DNA of 64,000 nt from Streptomyces sp. NBC_00582 (GTDB taxonomy: Bacteria > Actinomycetota > Actinomycetes > Streptomycetales > Streptomycetaceae), in the NCBI RefSeq assembly GCF_036345155.1, contig NZ_CP107772.1:1860001-1924000 (forward strand). Reading direction: 5' to 3'. A model generated the notes under the pieces. It had not been told where the DNA came from and searched no databases. It saw only the letters and a list, made by a program, of their open reading frames with translations. The position numbers and the translations under genes were made by a program. Shown here in pieces: positions 51,610 through 60,138 of this stretch (its first letter is position 1; every line of letters begins with the position of its first letter).

Positions 51610-52859
51610 GGCGGGCCCCCCGCCAGCCGGGACAGCGCCGCCGACACCAGCGTCCGCACCCCCGGCACCAGCACCGAGGGGTCCGGTGCGAACAACGGGC
51701 TGTGGTTCCCGGGCACGTTGGCGAACTTCTCCAGCAACTCCGCCCCCGGCGCCGCCTCCCAGACGGCGGCCGGGGTCGAGGTCACGTACCAGTAGTCGTA
51801 GGGCACGCCCGGCGGCGCGAGCAGCGAGAAGTCCTCGCTGCCCATCGTCGGGCCGAAGTCGAACACCGTGTGCTCGCCGAAGAGGTGACGGTGGACGGCG
51901 GCGATCTCGCCGTCCAGGGCGGGGTCGTTGACGGTGTTCGGATAGCCGTGCAGGACCGTGACCTCCGGCGGCACCGGGGAGCCGGCGGCGGCGCACTCGC
52001 CCTCGACGATCCGCCGGATCGCGGTGAGGACCCGCTCGCGCACCCGGTCGTCGCGGGTGCGCACGTTCAGCGCGAGCCGCGCCTCGGCCGGGATGATGTT
52101 GGATTGCGTCCCGGCGTGGAACGAACCCACCGTCAGCACCGCCGTATCGCCCGCCGCGACCTCCCGGGAGACGACGGTCTGCAGTCGCGTGACGACGTAC
52201 GCGGCCGTGACGACCGGGTCGACGGTCGACTCGGGCCGTGACCCGTGCCCGCCCACGCCGTGCACGACGACCTCGATGTCGTCCGAGGCCGACAGGGTCA
52301 GTCCGGGGGTGTGCGGATAGAACCCGGCGAGCCCGGGCGCCGCGTGCTGCCCGAACAGCACGTCGGGACGCGGGAAGCGCTCGTGGACGCCGTCGGCGAC
52401 CATCGCGGCGGCCCCGCCCTCCGCCTCCTCGGCGGGCTGCCCCACCACGACGAGCGTGCCGGACCAGGTGTCCCGGGCGGCGGCGAGGACCTCGGCGGCC
52501 GCGGCCAGCCAGGTGACATGGAGGTCGTGGCCGCAGGCGTGCATCACCCCGTCGACGGTCGAGGCGTACGGCAGTCCGGTCGCCTCGGGCACGGGCAGCG
52601 CGTCCATGTCGCCGCGCAGCCACACCACCGGCCCTTCCCCGTTGGCGAGCACCCCCACCACACCGGTCCGGGCGACGCCCTCGGTCACCTCGTACCCGGC
52701 GCCCCGCAGCCGCCCGGCGAGCCGCGCCGCGGTGCGGTGCTCCGTGAAGGCGAGCTCCGGGTGACGGTGCAGGTCCCGGTAGAAGTCCTCCAGGTCCCCC
52801 TGCTTCAGACCCGAGGTGATGTCCCGGGTGAGACGGGCGACGACGGCCGGATCGGTCAT
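51603..52859 (-). CDS. M20-family amidohydrolase (hippurate/IAA-amino acid type)
   Basis: A 418-residue di-zinc hydrolase from ATG 52859 (the longer frame to 53189 overlaps the DUF4333 gene). Motifs are ALPVPEATGLPYAS and HACGHDLHVTWL, with the metal His and Asp, then VVVGQPAEEAEGGA with the catalytic Glu pair and GQHAAPGL. The dimerisation domain follows with HGVGGHGSRPE. Such enzymes cleave N-acyl amino acids, including hippurate and indoleacetyl conjugates. Substrate not predictable. Convergent with the lipase gene. Confidence 0.88.
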   Translation of the reverse strand: MTDPAVVARLTRDITSGLKQGDLEDFYRDLHRHPELAFTEHRTAARLAGRLRGAGYEVTEGVARTGVVGVLANGEGPVVWLRGDMDALPVPEATGLPYASTVDGVMHACGHDLHVTWLAAAAEVLAAARDTWSGTLVVVGQPAEEAEGGAAAMVADGVHERFPRPDVLFGQHAAPGLAGFYPHTPGLTLSASDDIEVVVHGVGGHGSRPESTVDPVVTAAYVVTRLQTVVSREVAAGDTAVLTVGSFHAGTQSNIIPAEARLALNVRTRDDRVRERVLTAIRRIVEGECAAAGSPVPPEVTVLHGYPNTVNDPALDGEIAAVHRHLFGEHTVFDFGPTMGSEDFSLLAPPGVPYDYWYVTSTPAAVWEAAPGAELLEKFANVPGNHSPLFAPDPSVLVPGVRTLVSAALSRLAGGPPQ

Positions 52860-52994
52860 GGGCGGAGAGTACGGCGTGGTCGGCCGAACGGTCGAGGACC
52901 CGGCCCTCGGACGGTGGCCGTTCGGCCGAGGCGGCGGGCGGCCCCGGGAGGCGAGGCTGGAGCCCCTTCTTCCTCCACCTTCCAGGAGCACGCG

Positions 52995-53363
52995 ATGCTG
53001 TCCAGCAAGTTCGTCGTGGGCGCGGTCGGCGGCGCCGCGGCCGTGGTGGCCGTCGGCGGCCTCGGCACCCATCTGCTCTCCGGCACCGAGTCGACGACCG
53101 GGCTCGACCAGTACACGTCCGTCCTCGTCGACGGTCACAGGGCGCTGGCCGCGAACATCGTCGAGGGCCGCACCGAGGGCAAGTACCACCCGCTGCCGTG
53201 GGTCGGCACGGCCGTCTCCGTGAGCTGCCCGAGCGGTCTGGAGGCGGTGGCCGGCGCCACCCTCACCTGCGTCGGCGAGGAGAGCGGCGGCAGGACCGTC
53301 GACATCCCGGTCACCGTGGTGCGGGCGACCGCCCAGTCCGTCACCTGGAGGTTCGAGCGATGA
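52995..53363 (+). CDS. Small membrane-anchored DUF4333-type protein
   Basis: A 122-residue protein from ATG 52995 with GGAG upstream. One N-terminal hydrophobic segment (FVVGAVGGAAAVVAVGGLG) anchors or exports it. The rest has the DUF4333 pattern VSCPSGLEAVAGATLTCVG, whose two Cys are likely disulfide-bonded outside the cell. The stop overlaps the ABC ATPase start (ATGA), so it is co-translated with a MacB/FtsX-type transporter and may be its extracytoplasmic partner. Function unknown. Confidence 0.72.
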   Translation: MLSSKFVVGAVGGAAAVVAVGGLGTHLLSGTESTTGLDQYTSVLVDGHRALAANIVEGRTEGKYHPLPWVGTAVSVSCPSGLEAVAGATLTCVGEESGGRTVDIPVTVVRATAQSVTWRFER

Positions 53364-54043
53364 GCCCGGTCCTGGCCGCCCACGGCCTCGTGAAGACGTA
53401 CGGCTCCACCACCGCCCTGGCCGGGGTGGACCTCGAGGTGGGCGAGCGCGACTCCCTGGCGATCATGGGCCCTTCGGGGTCCGGCAAGTCCACCCTGCTG
53501 CACACCCTCGCCGGGATCGTCCGCCCCGACGGCGGCCAGGTGCTGCTGCGCGGCGAGCGCATCGACCGGCTCGGGGAGAACCGGCTGAGCGCGCTGCGCC
53601 GCTCCCGCTTCGGATTCGTCTTCCAGTTCGGCCAGTTGCTGCCCGAGCTGCCGGCGGAGGAGAACGTCGCCCTGCCGCTGATGCTGGAGGGCGTCCCGCG
53701 CGCGAAGGCCGTCGAGCGGGCCCGTCGCTGGTTCGCCCCCCTGGGCCTCGACGGACTGGAGAGGCGCCGCCCGGGGCAGCTCTCGGGCGGTCAGGCGCAG
53801 CGGGTCGCCATCGCCCGGGCGCTGGCCGTCGAGCCGGACGTGGTGTTCGCGGACGAGCCGACCGGCGCCCTGGACCAGCGCACCAGCGAGGAGGTGGTCC
53901 GGCTGCTCACCTCCGTCACCCGTGAGCAGGGCGCCGCCCTGGTGATGGTCACGCACGACGCGGACGTCGCCGCCCACTGCGACCGCGTGCTGCACGTCCG
54001 CGACGGCCGCGTCAGCGGCCACACCCAGTACACGGTCGCCTGA
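53360..54043 (+). CDS. MacB/LolD-type ABC transporter ATP-binding protein
   Basis: A 227-residue ATPase. Walker A is MGPSGSGKSTLLHT, the Q loop FVFQFGQLLPEL, the signature LSGGQAQRVAIARAL, Walker B VVFADEPTGALDQ and the switch His in MVTHDADVA. The LolD/MacB type works with FtsX-fold permeases by mechanotransmission and does not carry substrate across the bilayer. It starts inside the stop of the DUF4333 gene, and the permease follows 23 bases later. Often linked to antimicrobial-peptide stress in Gram-positives. Confidence 0.92.
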   Translation: MSPVLAAHGLVKTYGSTTALAGVDLEVGERDSLAIMGPSGSGKSTLLHTLAGIVRPDGGQVLLRGERIDRLGENRLSALRRSRFGFVFQFGQLLPELPAEENVALPLMLEGVPRAKAVERARRWFAPLGLDGLERRRPGQLSGGQAQRVAIARALAVEPDVVFADEPTGALDQRTSEEVVRLLTSVTREQGAALVMVTHDADVAAHCDRVLHVRDGRVSGHTQYTVA

Positions 54044-54066
54044 CCGCGACGCCCCAGGAGAACCGC

Positions 54067-56070
54067 ATGCGCTCCCCCGTCCTCCCCCTGACCTGGCATC
54101 TGGCCCGCTCCTCCGGCCGGCGCGGACTGCAGAGCCTGCTGCTCGCCGCCGCGGTCGCCGCCACCGGCACGTTCGTGACGCTGGTGGTGCTGGCCGTCTG
54201 CCTCGGCTCCGGCACCCGCGCCGACCGCACCGCCTGGCGCACCCCCGAGCCCGCCCGGCGGGCCACCGCCGTCCAGGCCGTCACCACGACGTACGTACGG
54301 CACACACCGCTCACCGTGGTGTCCCTGGCCCGGATCCCCGGCCGGCCCACGCCCGAGGCGCCGCCCGGCCTCGCCCGCTTCCCCCGGCAGGGCGAGGTGG
54401 ACGTCTCCCCCGCCCTGGCCGAGCTGCTGCGGACCCTGCCCGCCGGCGAACTGGCCGGCCGCTTCCCGAGGACGGCGTCGTACGGCACGATCGGCGCGGC
54501 CGGGCTCGCCTCGCCGGACGAACTGGTCGCCGTGGTGGGCCGGGCGCCCGACGCCCCGGAGGTGTCCCCCGCGGCCGCGGGCGAGCGGACCTGGTTCGAC
54601 GAGGGGCAGACCGCGCGGGCGCGGGTCGCCGGGTTCGGCGGGACGAAGGCGAGCATGTTCACCGCCTCCGACCGCGGGATGGCGCTGCTGGGGGTCGTCC
54701 TGCTGGCGATGCCCGTGGTGGTGCTGTCGGCGGCGGGAGGACGGCTCGGCGCGGCCCGGCGCGAACAGCGGCTCGCCGCGCTGCGGCTGGCCGGGGCGAC
54801 CCCGCGCCAGATCATCGCGATGACCGCCGCCGAGGCCGCCGCGGTCGGCGCGGCCGGTGCCGTGGCCGGGGCGCTCGCCTACGCGGCGCTGCTGCCCGCC
54901 CTGGCCCGGATCCCGTTCGGCGTGGGTTCCTGGTACACCGGCGATCTGTGGGTCGGGGCCGGCTGGGTCGGGGCGGCGGTGGCGGCGGTCACCGGGCTGA
55001 TCACGGTGAGCGCGGTGTCCATGCTGCGGCGGGTGGCGACCGCTCCGCTGGGCGTCGCCCAGCAGGCGAACCCGCGTCGCACCCGGCTGATCCGGCTCGC
55101 GGTGTTCGTGGCGGTCCTGCTGTACATCCTCACGTCCTCCGGCGGGGACGGCGGGCTCAGGCCGCGCCAGGCGCTCGCCCTGCTGCTGCTCTTCTACGGC
55201 GCGTTCTGGCTGTTCGGGCCGTGGGTGGTGGACCGGCTGGGGCGGCTCGTCGGCCGCTTCGCCCGCCGCCCGGCGACCCTGCTGGCGGCCCGCGGGCTCA
55301 GCGACGACCCGCGTGGCGCCTGGCGCACCGTCAGCGGGCTGGTGCTGGCCGGGTTCGCGGCCGGGTTCTTCTCGGTCAGCCTGCTGGGCGCCGACGGCTC
55401 CGCCCACCGGGACCAGCTCGCGGTGATCACCTCCGGCGGCCCGCGGGCGGCGGCCGAGGCGCGCGCCCTGCTGAAGGACTCCGGTGTCGACGCGACGGTC
55501 ACGGTCGGCCGGGAGGACGACTACGACAGCCTGCTGGCCGGCGCGAACGGTCTGATCGTCCAGGTCTCCGGGGGCGACCGGCGGCTCGACGCGGCCGCCA
55601 CCGCCCTCACCGGCCTCGGCACCGCCCGCGCCCCCTACGGCCAGGACTACGCGGGTGCGGGCGACCGGGTGGTCACCGACCGCCTCGCCGACGTCAGCAC
55701 CGGCACCCTCGCGCTGAGCTTCCTCGTCGCGACCGCCTCCGCGGGCCTGACCGCCGCGGCGAACGTCCTCGACCGGCGCCGGGTGTACGGCCTGCTGCGG
55801 CTGGCGGGCACCCCGCTGAGGGTGCTGGACCGGGCGCGCACCCGGGAGACGGTCCTGCCCCTGGTGGTCCTGGCCGGCGGCACCACCGCCATGGGCGTGT
55901 ACGGCTCCTACCGGCTCAACGAGATGGCCGGCGCCACGATCAACGCGTCCGGCGCCCTGCGCCTCGCGCTCTGCATCGTCCTCGGCGCGCTCGCCATGGT
56001 CGCCGCGATCACCGCGAGCCGCCCCCTCCTGCGCCGGGTGACGGCGGACCCGGCGCCGACCGCGGACTGA
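54067..56070 (+). CDS. FtsX-fold ABC transporter permease
   Basis: A 667-residue permease with two FtsX domains. An early segment (LLLAAAVAATGTFVTLVVLAV) is followed by an extracellular domain, then segments near residues 205-350 (LLGVVLLAMPVVVLSAAGG, REQRLAALRLAGATPRQII), a central pair and a final FtsX block (ALSFLVATASAGLTAAANVL, VYGLLRLAGTPLRVLDRAR). The RLAGAT and RLAGTP coupling helices are typical. It pairs with the preceding ATPase. Length and topology fit the ABC3/BceB-like families used in envelope stress and peptide resistance. Confidence 0.9.
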   Translation: MRSPVLPLTWHLARSSGRRGLQSLLLAAAVAATGTFVTLVVLAVCLGSGTRADRTAWRTPEPARRATAVQAVTTTYVRHTPLTVVSLARIPGRPTPEAPPGLARFPRQGEVDVSPALAELLRTLPAGELAGRFPRTASYGTIGAAGLASPDELVAVVGRAPDAPEVSPAAAGERTWFDEGQTARARVAGFGGTKASMFTASDRGMALLGVVLLAMPVVVLSAAGGRLGAARREQRLAALRLAGATPRQIIAMTAAEAAAVGAAGAVAGALAYAALLPALARIPFGVGSWYTGDLWVGAGWVGAAVAAVTGLITVSAVSMLRRVATAPLGVAQQANPRRTRLIRLAVFVAVLLYILTSSGGDGGLRPRQALALLLLFYGAFWLFGPWVVDRLGRLVGRFARRPATLLAARGLSDDPRGAWRTVSGLVLAGFAAGFFSVSLLGADGSAHRDQLAVITSGGPRAAAEARALLKDSGVDATVTVGREDDYDSLLAGANGLIVQVSGGDRRLDAAATALTGLGTARAPYGQDYAGAGDRVVTDRLADVSTGTLALSFLVATASAGLTAAANVLDRRRVYGLLRLAGTPLRVLDRARTRETVLPLVVLAGGTTAMGVYGSYRLNEMAGATINASGALRLALCIVLGALAMVAAITASRPLLRRVTADPAPTAD

Positions 56071-56171
56071 GTGCCGTCGGTTCGCCGCGGCGCCGTCGTG
56101 GCTGTTCGCGCGGTTCCCCGCGCCCCTTCGACAGCCGGGCCCGATCGCCCTTCCCGCCCCCGACCTGAGGC

Positions 56172-56897
56172 ATGATGCGACCCATGCTCCCCCCGAACCA
56201 GGCCGCCGCCGGTGCCACCGCGGCTTCTCCGATCCGGGTCCTGATCGCCGACGACCAGGACATGGTCCGCACCGGCTTCCGTTTCTTCCTGGACGCGCAG
56301 CCGGACATCACGGTGGTCGCGGAGGCCGCCGACGGGGAGGAGGCGGTGGCGCTGGCGCGCCGGCTGCGGCCGGACGTGTGTCTGCTGGACATCCGGATGC
56401 CGAGGCTGGACGGTCTGGAGGCCACCCGGCTGCTCGCCGGGCCCGAGGTGGCGGATCCGCTGCGGGTGGTGGTGGTCACCACCTTCGACCTGGACGAGTA
56501 CGTGTACGGGGCGCTGCGCGGCGGTGCCTGCGGCTTCCTGCTGAAGGACTCCGGGCCCACCCTCCTGGCCGAGGCGGTCCGGGCCGCCGCAGCGGGCGAC
56601 TCCCTGGTGTCCCCGTCGGTCACCGTCCGGCTGCTGCGGCACCTCACCGCCCCGCGGCCGCCCGCGGCCGCCGCCCCGCGCCCGGCCGCCGCCGAGCCGC
56701 TCACCGACCGTGAGCTGGACGTCGTCCGCCTGGTCGCCCTGGGCAGGACGAACGCGGAGATCGCCGCCGAGCTGTACGTCTCGCTGTCGACGGTGAAGAC
56801 CCATCTCTCCAGCGTGCAGCTGAAACTGGGCGCCCGGAACCGCGTCGAGATCGCGGCCTGGGCCTGGCAGCACGGCCACGCCCGGCCGCGCCCCTGA
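56172..56897 (+). CDS. NarL/FixJ-type response regulator without a local kinase
   Basis: A 241-residue regulator. The receiver (about 18-135) has DDQDMVRTGFR with the acidic pair, phospho-acceptor Asp in VCLLDIRMPRLDG, Thr in VVVTTFDLDEYVYGAL and Lys in LLKDSGP. A Pro/Ala linker leads to a LuxR helix-turn-helix (LTDRELDVVRLVALGRTNAEIA, LSTVKTHLSSVQLKLG). ATG 56172 and 56175 are close alternatives. It follows the ABC genes by about 100 bases. The histidine kinase that usually precedes or follows such a gene is absent. Confidence 0.9.
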   Translation: MMRPMLPPNQAAAGATAASPIRVLIADDQDMVRTGFRFFLDAQPDITVVAEAADGEEAVALARRLRPDVCLLDIRMPRLDGLEATRLLAGPEVADPLRVVVVTTFDLDEYVYGALRGGACGFLLKDSGPTLLAEAVRAAAAGDSLVSPSVTVRLLRHLTAPRPPAAAAPRPAAAEPLTDRELDVVRLVALGRTNAEIAAELYVSLSTVKTHLSSVQLKLGARNRVEIAAWAWQHGHARPRP

Positions 56898-56909
56898 GCC
56901 CCGGCCGGC

Positions 56910-57764
56910 TCAGAGGTCCAGGACGCGCGCGATGGTGCGCAGCACCCCGTTGTCGTTGTTGGAGGGCGCGAGGTGGCGGGCCCGGCCGACGACCTGCGGA
57001 TGGGCGTTGGCCATGGCGAACGACCAGTCGGCGGCGTCCAGCATCTCCAGGTCGTTGAGGTAGTCGCCGAACACCATGGTCTGGGCGGGGGTGATGCCCA
57101 GCTCGCGCTGGAGCCGGCGCAGGGCGGCGCCCTTGTTGGCGGTGCGGTTCATGACGTCGACCCAGTGCTCGCCGGAGACGACGACCTGATGGGTGTCGGC
57201 GAAGGGGGCGAGCGCCGGGGCGGTGGTCTCCTCGACGGGGCCGAAGTCGAAGAGGGCGACCTTGATGACCTCGTCGTCGACGGCGGTGAGGTCCTCGACG
57301 ACCTCGCAGCGCACGTAGTACCGGCGCACCTCGGCGAGGAAGGCCTCGTCGGCCCGCTCGACGTACGCGGACCGCTTCCCGCAGACGACGGCGCCCAGGT
57401 CGACCCCGCCGGCCGCGAGCCCCCGCACCGCGCCGACGATCCTCGCGGCCACGCCCGGCTCCAGTGGATCGGAACTCAGTTCCCGCCCGTCGCGCACCAC
57501 ATAGGTGCCGTTCTCGGCTATGAACACCATCCCGTCGGCGACCTCGGCGAACTCCTCGGCCAGGGTGGCGTACTGGCGTCCGCTCGCCGGGCTGAACAGC
57601 ACCCCGCGCTCGCGCAGCCGGGCCAGCGTGTCCCACAGCCCCTCGGGGATCCGCTTGTCGTCGTCGAGCAGGGTTCCGTCCATGTCGGTCACGACGAGCC
57701 GGATGTCGACGGGACCGGCCGGGAGCTCGGGGGCGGTCGGCCGGGGGGCGGGCGAGTAGGGCAT
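56910..57764 (-). CDS. Cof-type HAD phosphatase
   Basis: A 284-residue HAD-IIB hydrolase. Motif I is VVTDMDGTLLDDDKRIP, motif II FSPASGRQYATL, the Lys is in NKGAALRRLQRELG and motif IV is VFGDYLNDLEMLDAAD. The large C2 cap is in the middle. Members dephosphorylate sugar phosphates, FMN or pyridoxal phosphate with broad specificity. Convergent with the response regulator, 12 bases apart. No pathway context. Confidence 0.9.
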   Translation of the reverse strand: MPYSPAPRPTAPELPAGPVDIRLVVTDMDGTLLDDDKRIPEGLWDTLARLRERGVLFSPASGRQYATLAEEFAEVADGMVFIAENGTYVVRDGRELSSDPLEPGVAARIVGAVRGLAAGGVDLGAVVCGKRSAYVERADEAFLAEVRRYYVRCEVVEDLTAVDDEVIKVALFDFGPVEETTAPALAPFADTHQVVVSGEHWVDVMNRTANKGAALRRLQRELGITPAQTMVFGDYLNDLEMLDAADWSFAMANAHPQVVGRARHLAPSNNDNGVLRTIARVLDL

Positions 57765-57913
57765 GTCCTGCTTCCTGTGCTGCGGGCGCGCGGGCTGCGA
57801 CGGGGTGACCGGAGGGTCACCCTACCGGGGGACCCCGGGAATCCCGGGACAGCGATGATCATGGGGCGGCACAATGGACAGCCGGACGGTCGGACGCGAG
57901 AGGGAGCGGTGAC

Positions 57914-58702
57914 GTGGGCGGTGCACGGCTGGACACCAGCGTGGCGCACAACGCGCGGGTGTGGAACTACTGGATCGGCGGCAAGGACAACTACGAGGTC
58001 GACCAGCGGGTCGGTGAGCACGTCGCCGGGATGTTCCCGCTGATCCGGGACATCGCCCGCGCGGACCGCTGGTTCCTCGGCCGGGCGGTGCGCCACCTCG
58101 CCGAGGAGCGCGGGGTGCGGCAGTTCCTGGACGTCGGCACCGGGCTGCCGACGGCCGACAACACGCACGAGATAGCGCAGCGGATCGCGCCGGACTCCAA
58201 GATCGTGTACGTCGACAACGACCCGATCGTGCTGGCGCACGCCCGCACCCTGCTGACGGGCACCTCCGAGGGCGCCACCGACTACATCGACGCCGATGTC
58301 CACGACCCGGTCGCGATCCTCGAACGGGCCTCCGGCACGCTGGACTTCGACCGCCCGGTCGCGGTGATGATGCTGGGCATCCTCAACTTCGTCCTGGACT
58401 ACGAGGCGGCCCGGGACATCGTCCGCAAGGTCATGGCCCAGGTGCCCTCCGGCAGCCTCCTGGTCCTCACGCACCCCACGCACGACCCTCAGGTGGGCGG
58501 CGAGGGCCAGATCCCGGCGATGAAGTTCTGGAACGAGAACGCCACCCCGCCGATCACCGCCCGCTCCGGCGCGGAGATCGCCGCGTTCTTCGAGGGGCTG
58601 GAGCTGCTGGAACCAGGCCTGGTGTCCTGCTCGCGCTGGCGTGCCGACGACGACTCGGCGCCGGTGGTGCCGCAGTACGGCGCGGTGGCCGTGAAACCCT
58701 GA
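57914..58702 (+). CDS. DUF574 (SAV2177-like) SAM-dependent methyltransferase
   Basis: A 262-residue protein with the actinobacterial DUF574 opening TSVAHNARVWNYWIGGKDNY, the SAM motif FLDVGTGLPTADNTHEIAQ and VYVDNDPIVLAHARTLL. These are abundant in Streptomyces and mostly uncharacterised; the AdoMet site is intact. Start GTG 57914. It ends 31 bases before the glutamine-synthetase-like gene on the same strand and may be co-transcribed. Confidence 0.88.
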   Translation: MGGARLDTSVAHNARVWNYWIGGKDNYEVDQRVGEHVAGMFPLIRDIARADRWFLGRAVRHLAEERGVRQFLDVGTGLPTADNTHEIAQRIAPDSKIVYVDNDPIVLAHARTLLTGTSEGATDYIDADVHDPVAILERASGTLDFDRPVAVMMLGILNFVLDYEAARDIVRKVMAQVPSGSLLVLTHPTHDPQVGGEGQIPAMKFWNENATPPITARSGAEIAAFFEGLELLEPGLVSCSRWRADDDSAPVVPQYGAVAVKP

Positions 58703-58733
58703 GGTCCCTGACGGACGAGCCCGTGGAGGACGT

Positions 58734-60137
58734 ATGACCACCCTTGCCGACCCCGTCCCCGGCGGGCGTCCCGGAGACGTCGAGCGGGCCTCCGCGCTGA
58801 GCGGGGAGCTGTCCGGCGCGGGCGTGCACGGGATCGTCCTGTCGTACGTCGACACCGCGGGCGTCGGCCGGGTCAAGACGGTCCCGACGGCGGGCCTCGC
58901 GTCGGCGGCGGCCTGGGGCGTCGGGATGTCCCCGGTGTTCGACACGTTCCTGGCGAACGACCACATCGTCACCACGGACGTCCTGGGCTCCCCCGACGGC
59001 GATCTGCGGCTGTTCCCGGACCTGGACCGGCTGGTGGTGCTGGCCGGGCAGCCGGGGTGGGCGTGGGCGCCGGTCGACCGCCTCACCCAGGACGGCGAAC
59101 GGCATCCGGGCTGCTCGCGCACCTTCCTGCGCCGGATCGTCGCGGACGCCGCCCGCGACCACGGCCTCGCCTTCCGGGCCGGCATCGAGATCGAGTGGTC
59201 GGTGGGGCTGGACTCCGCGCCCCCCGGGGAGTTCGTCCCGGCGACGACGGGACCGGCGTACTCGGCGACCCGGATGGTCGAGCTGAGCGCGTACACCGCC
59301 GAGCTGCTGGCGGCCTGCGAGGCGCAGGGCGTGACCGTCGACCAGATCCATCCGGAGTACGCGCCGGGCCAGTTCGAGATCTCGGTGGGCGCGCTGGACC
59401 CGGTGGCGGCGGCCGACCGCAGTGTCCTCGTCCGGCAGACGATCCGCGCGGTGGCCCGCCGGCACGGCCTGCGGGTCTCCTTCTCCCCCGCCGTCGCCGC
59501 GGAGGGCGTCGGCAACGGCGGACACGTCCATCTGTCCGCCTGGCGCGAGGGCCGCAACCTGCACTCCGGCGGCGACGGGCGGCACGGCCTGACGGCCGAC
59601 GCGGAGTCCTTCGCCGCCGGCGTCCTGGCCCGGCTGCCCGCCCTGACGGCGGTGACCGCGCCCAGCCCGGCCAGCTATCTGCGGCTCAAACCCTCCCAGT
59701 GGGCGGGCGTCTACACCGCCTGGGGCCTGGAGACCCGCGAGTCGGCGCTGCGGCTGGTGCGGGGCACGGCAGGCCGGCGTGCGGAGCAGGCGAACCTGGA
59801 GGTCAAACCGGTCGACCTGGCCGCCAACCCGTATCTGCTGCTGGGCTGTCTGATCGCCGCCGGGGTGGACGGGCTGGCGGCGCGGGCCACGCTCCCGGAG
59901 GAGATCACCGGCGACCCGGCCCGACTCGCCGCCGACGAGGCCGCGGCGAAGGGCGTACGGCGGCTGCCCACCTCGCTCACCCGGGCCCTCGCGGAGTTCC
60001 GTGACGACGCGGTGCTGCGGGCGGCCCTGGGGCCGGTCCTCGCCGACGCGGTGACGGCCGTACGACAGGGCGAGATCGACGCGACCTACGGACTGGACGA
60101 CACACAGGTGGCCGCCGCCTACCGGTGGGTGTACTGA
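58734..60137 (+). CDS. Glutamine-synthetase-family ligase (FluG/GlnA-like)
   Basis: A 467-residue type I glutamine-synthetase-like enzyme. Metal and substrate motifs include FRAGIEIEWSVG, HPEYAPGQFEIS, NGGHVHLSAWREG and LSPASYLRLKPSQWAG-like regions. There is no Tyr adenylylation loop of true GlnA near the C terminus, so it is one of the paralogues that ligate glutamate or another acid to an amine (polyamine, ethanolamine) at ATP cost. It is separated by one base from an amidohydrolase gene. Together they equal the two halves of fungal FluG. The amine substrate is unknown. Confidence 0.85.
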   Translation: MTTLADPVPGGRPGDVERASALSGELSGAGVHGIVLSYVDTAGVGRVKTVPTAGLASAAAWGVGMSPVFDTFLANDHIVTTDVLGSPDGDLRLFPDLDRLVVLAGQPGWAWAPVDRLTQDGERHPGCSRTFLRRIVADAARDHGLAFRAGIEIEWSVGLDSAPPGEFVPATTGPAYSATRMVELSAYTAELLAACEAQGVTVDQIHPEYAPGQFEISVGALDPVAAADRSVLVRQTIRAVARRHGLRVSFSPAVAAEGVGNGGHVHLSAWREGRNLHSGGDGRHGLTADAESFAAGVLARLPALTAVTAPSPASYLRLKPSQWAGVYTAWGLETRESALRLVRGTAGRRAEQANLEVKPVDLAANPYLLLGCLIAAGVDGLAARATLPEEITGDPARLAADEAAAKGVRRLPTSLTRALAEFRDDAVLRAALGPVLADAVTAVRQGEIDATYGLDDTQVAAAYRWVY

Positions 60138-60138
60138 C

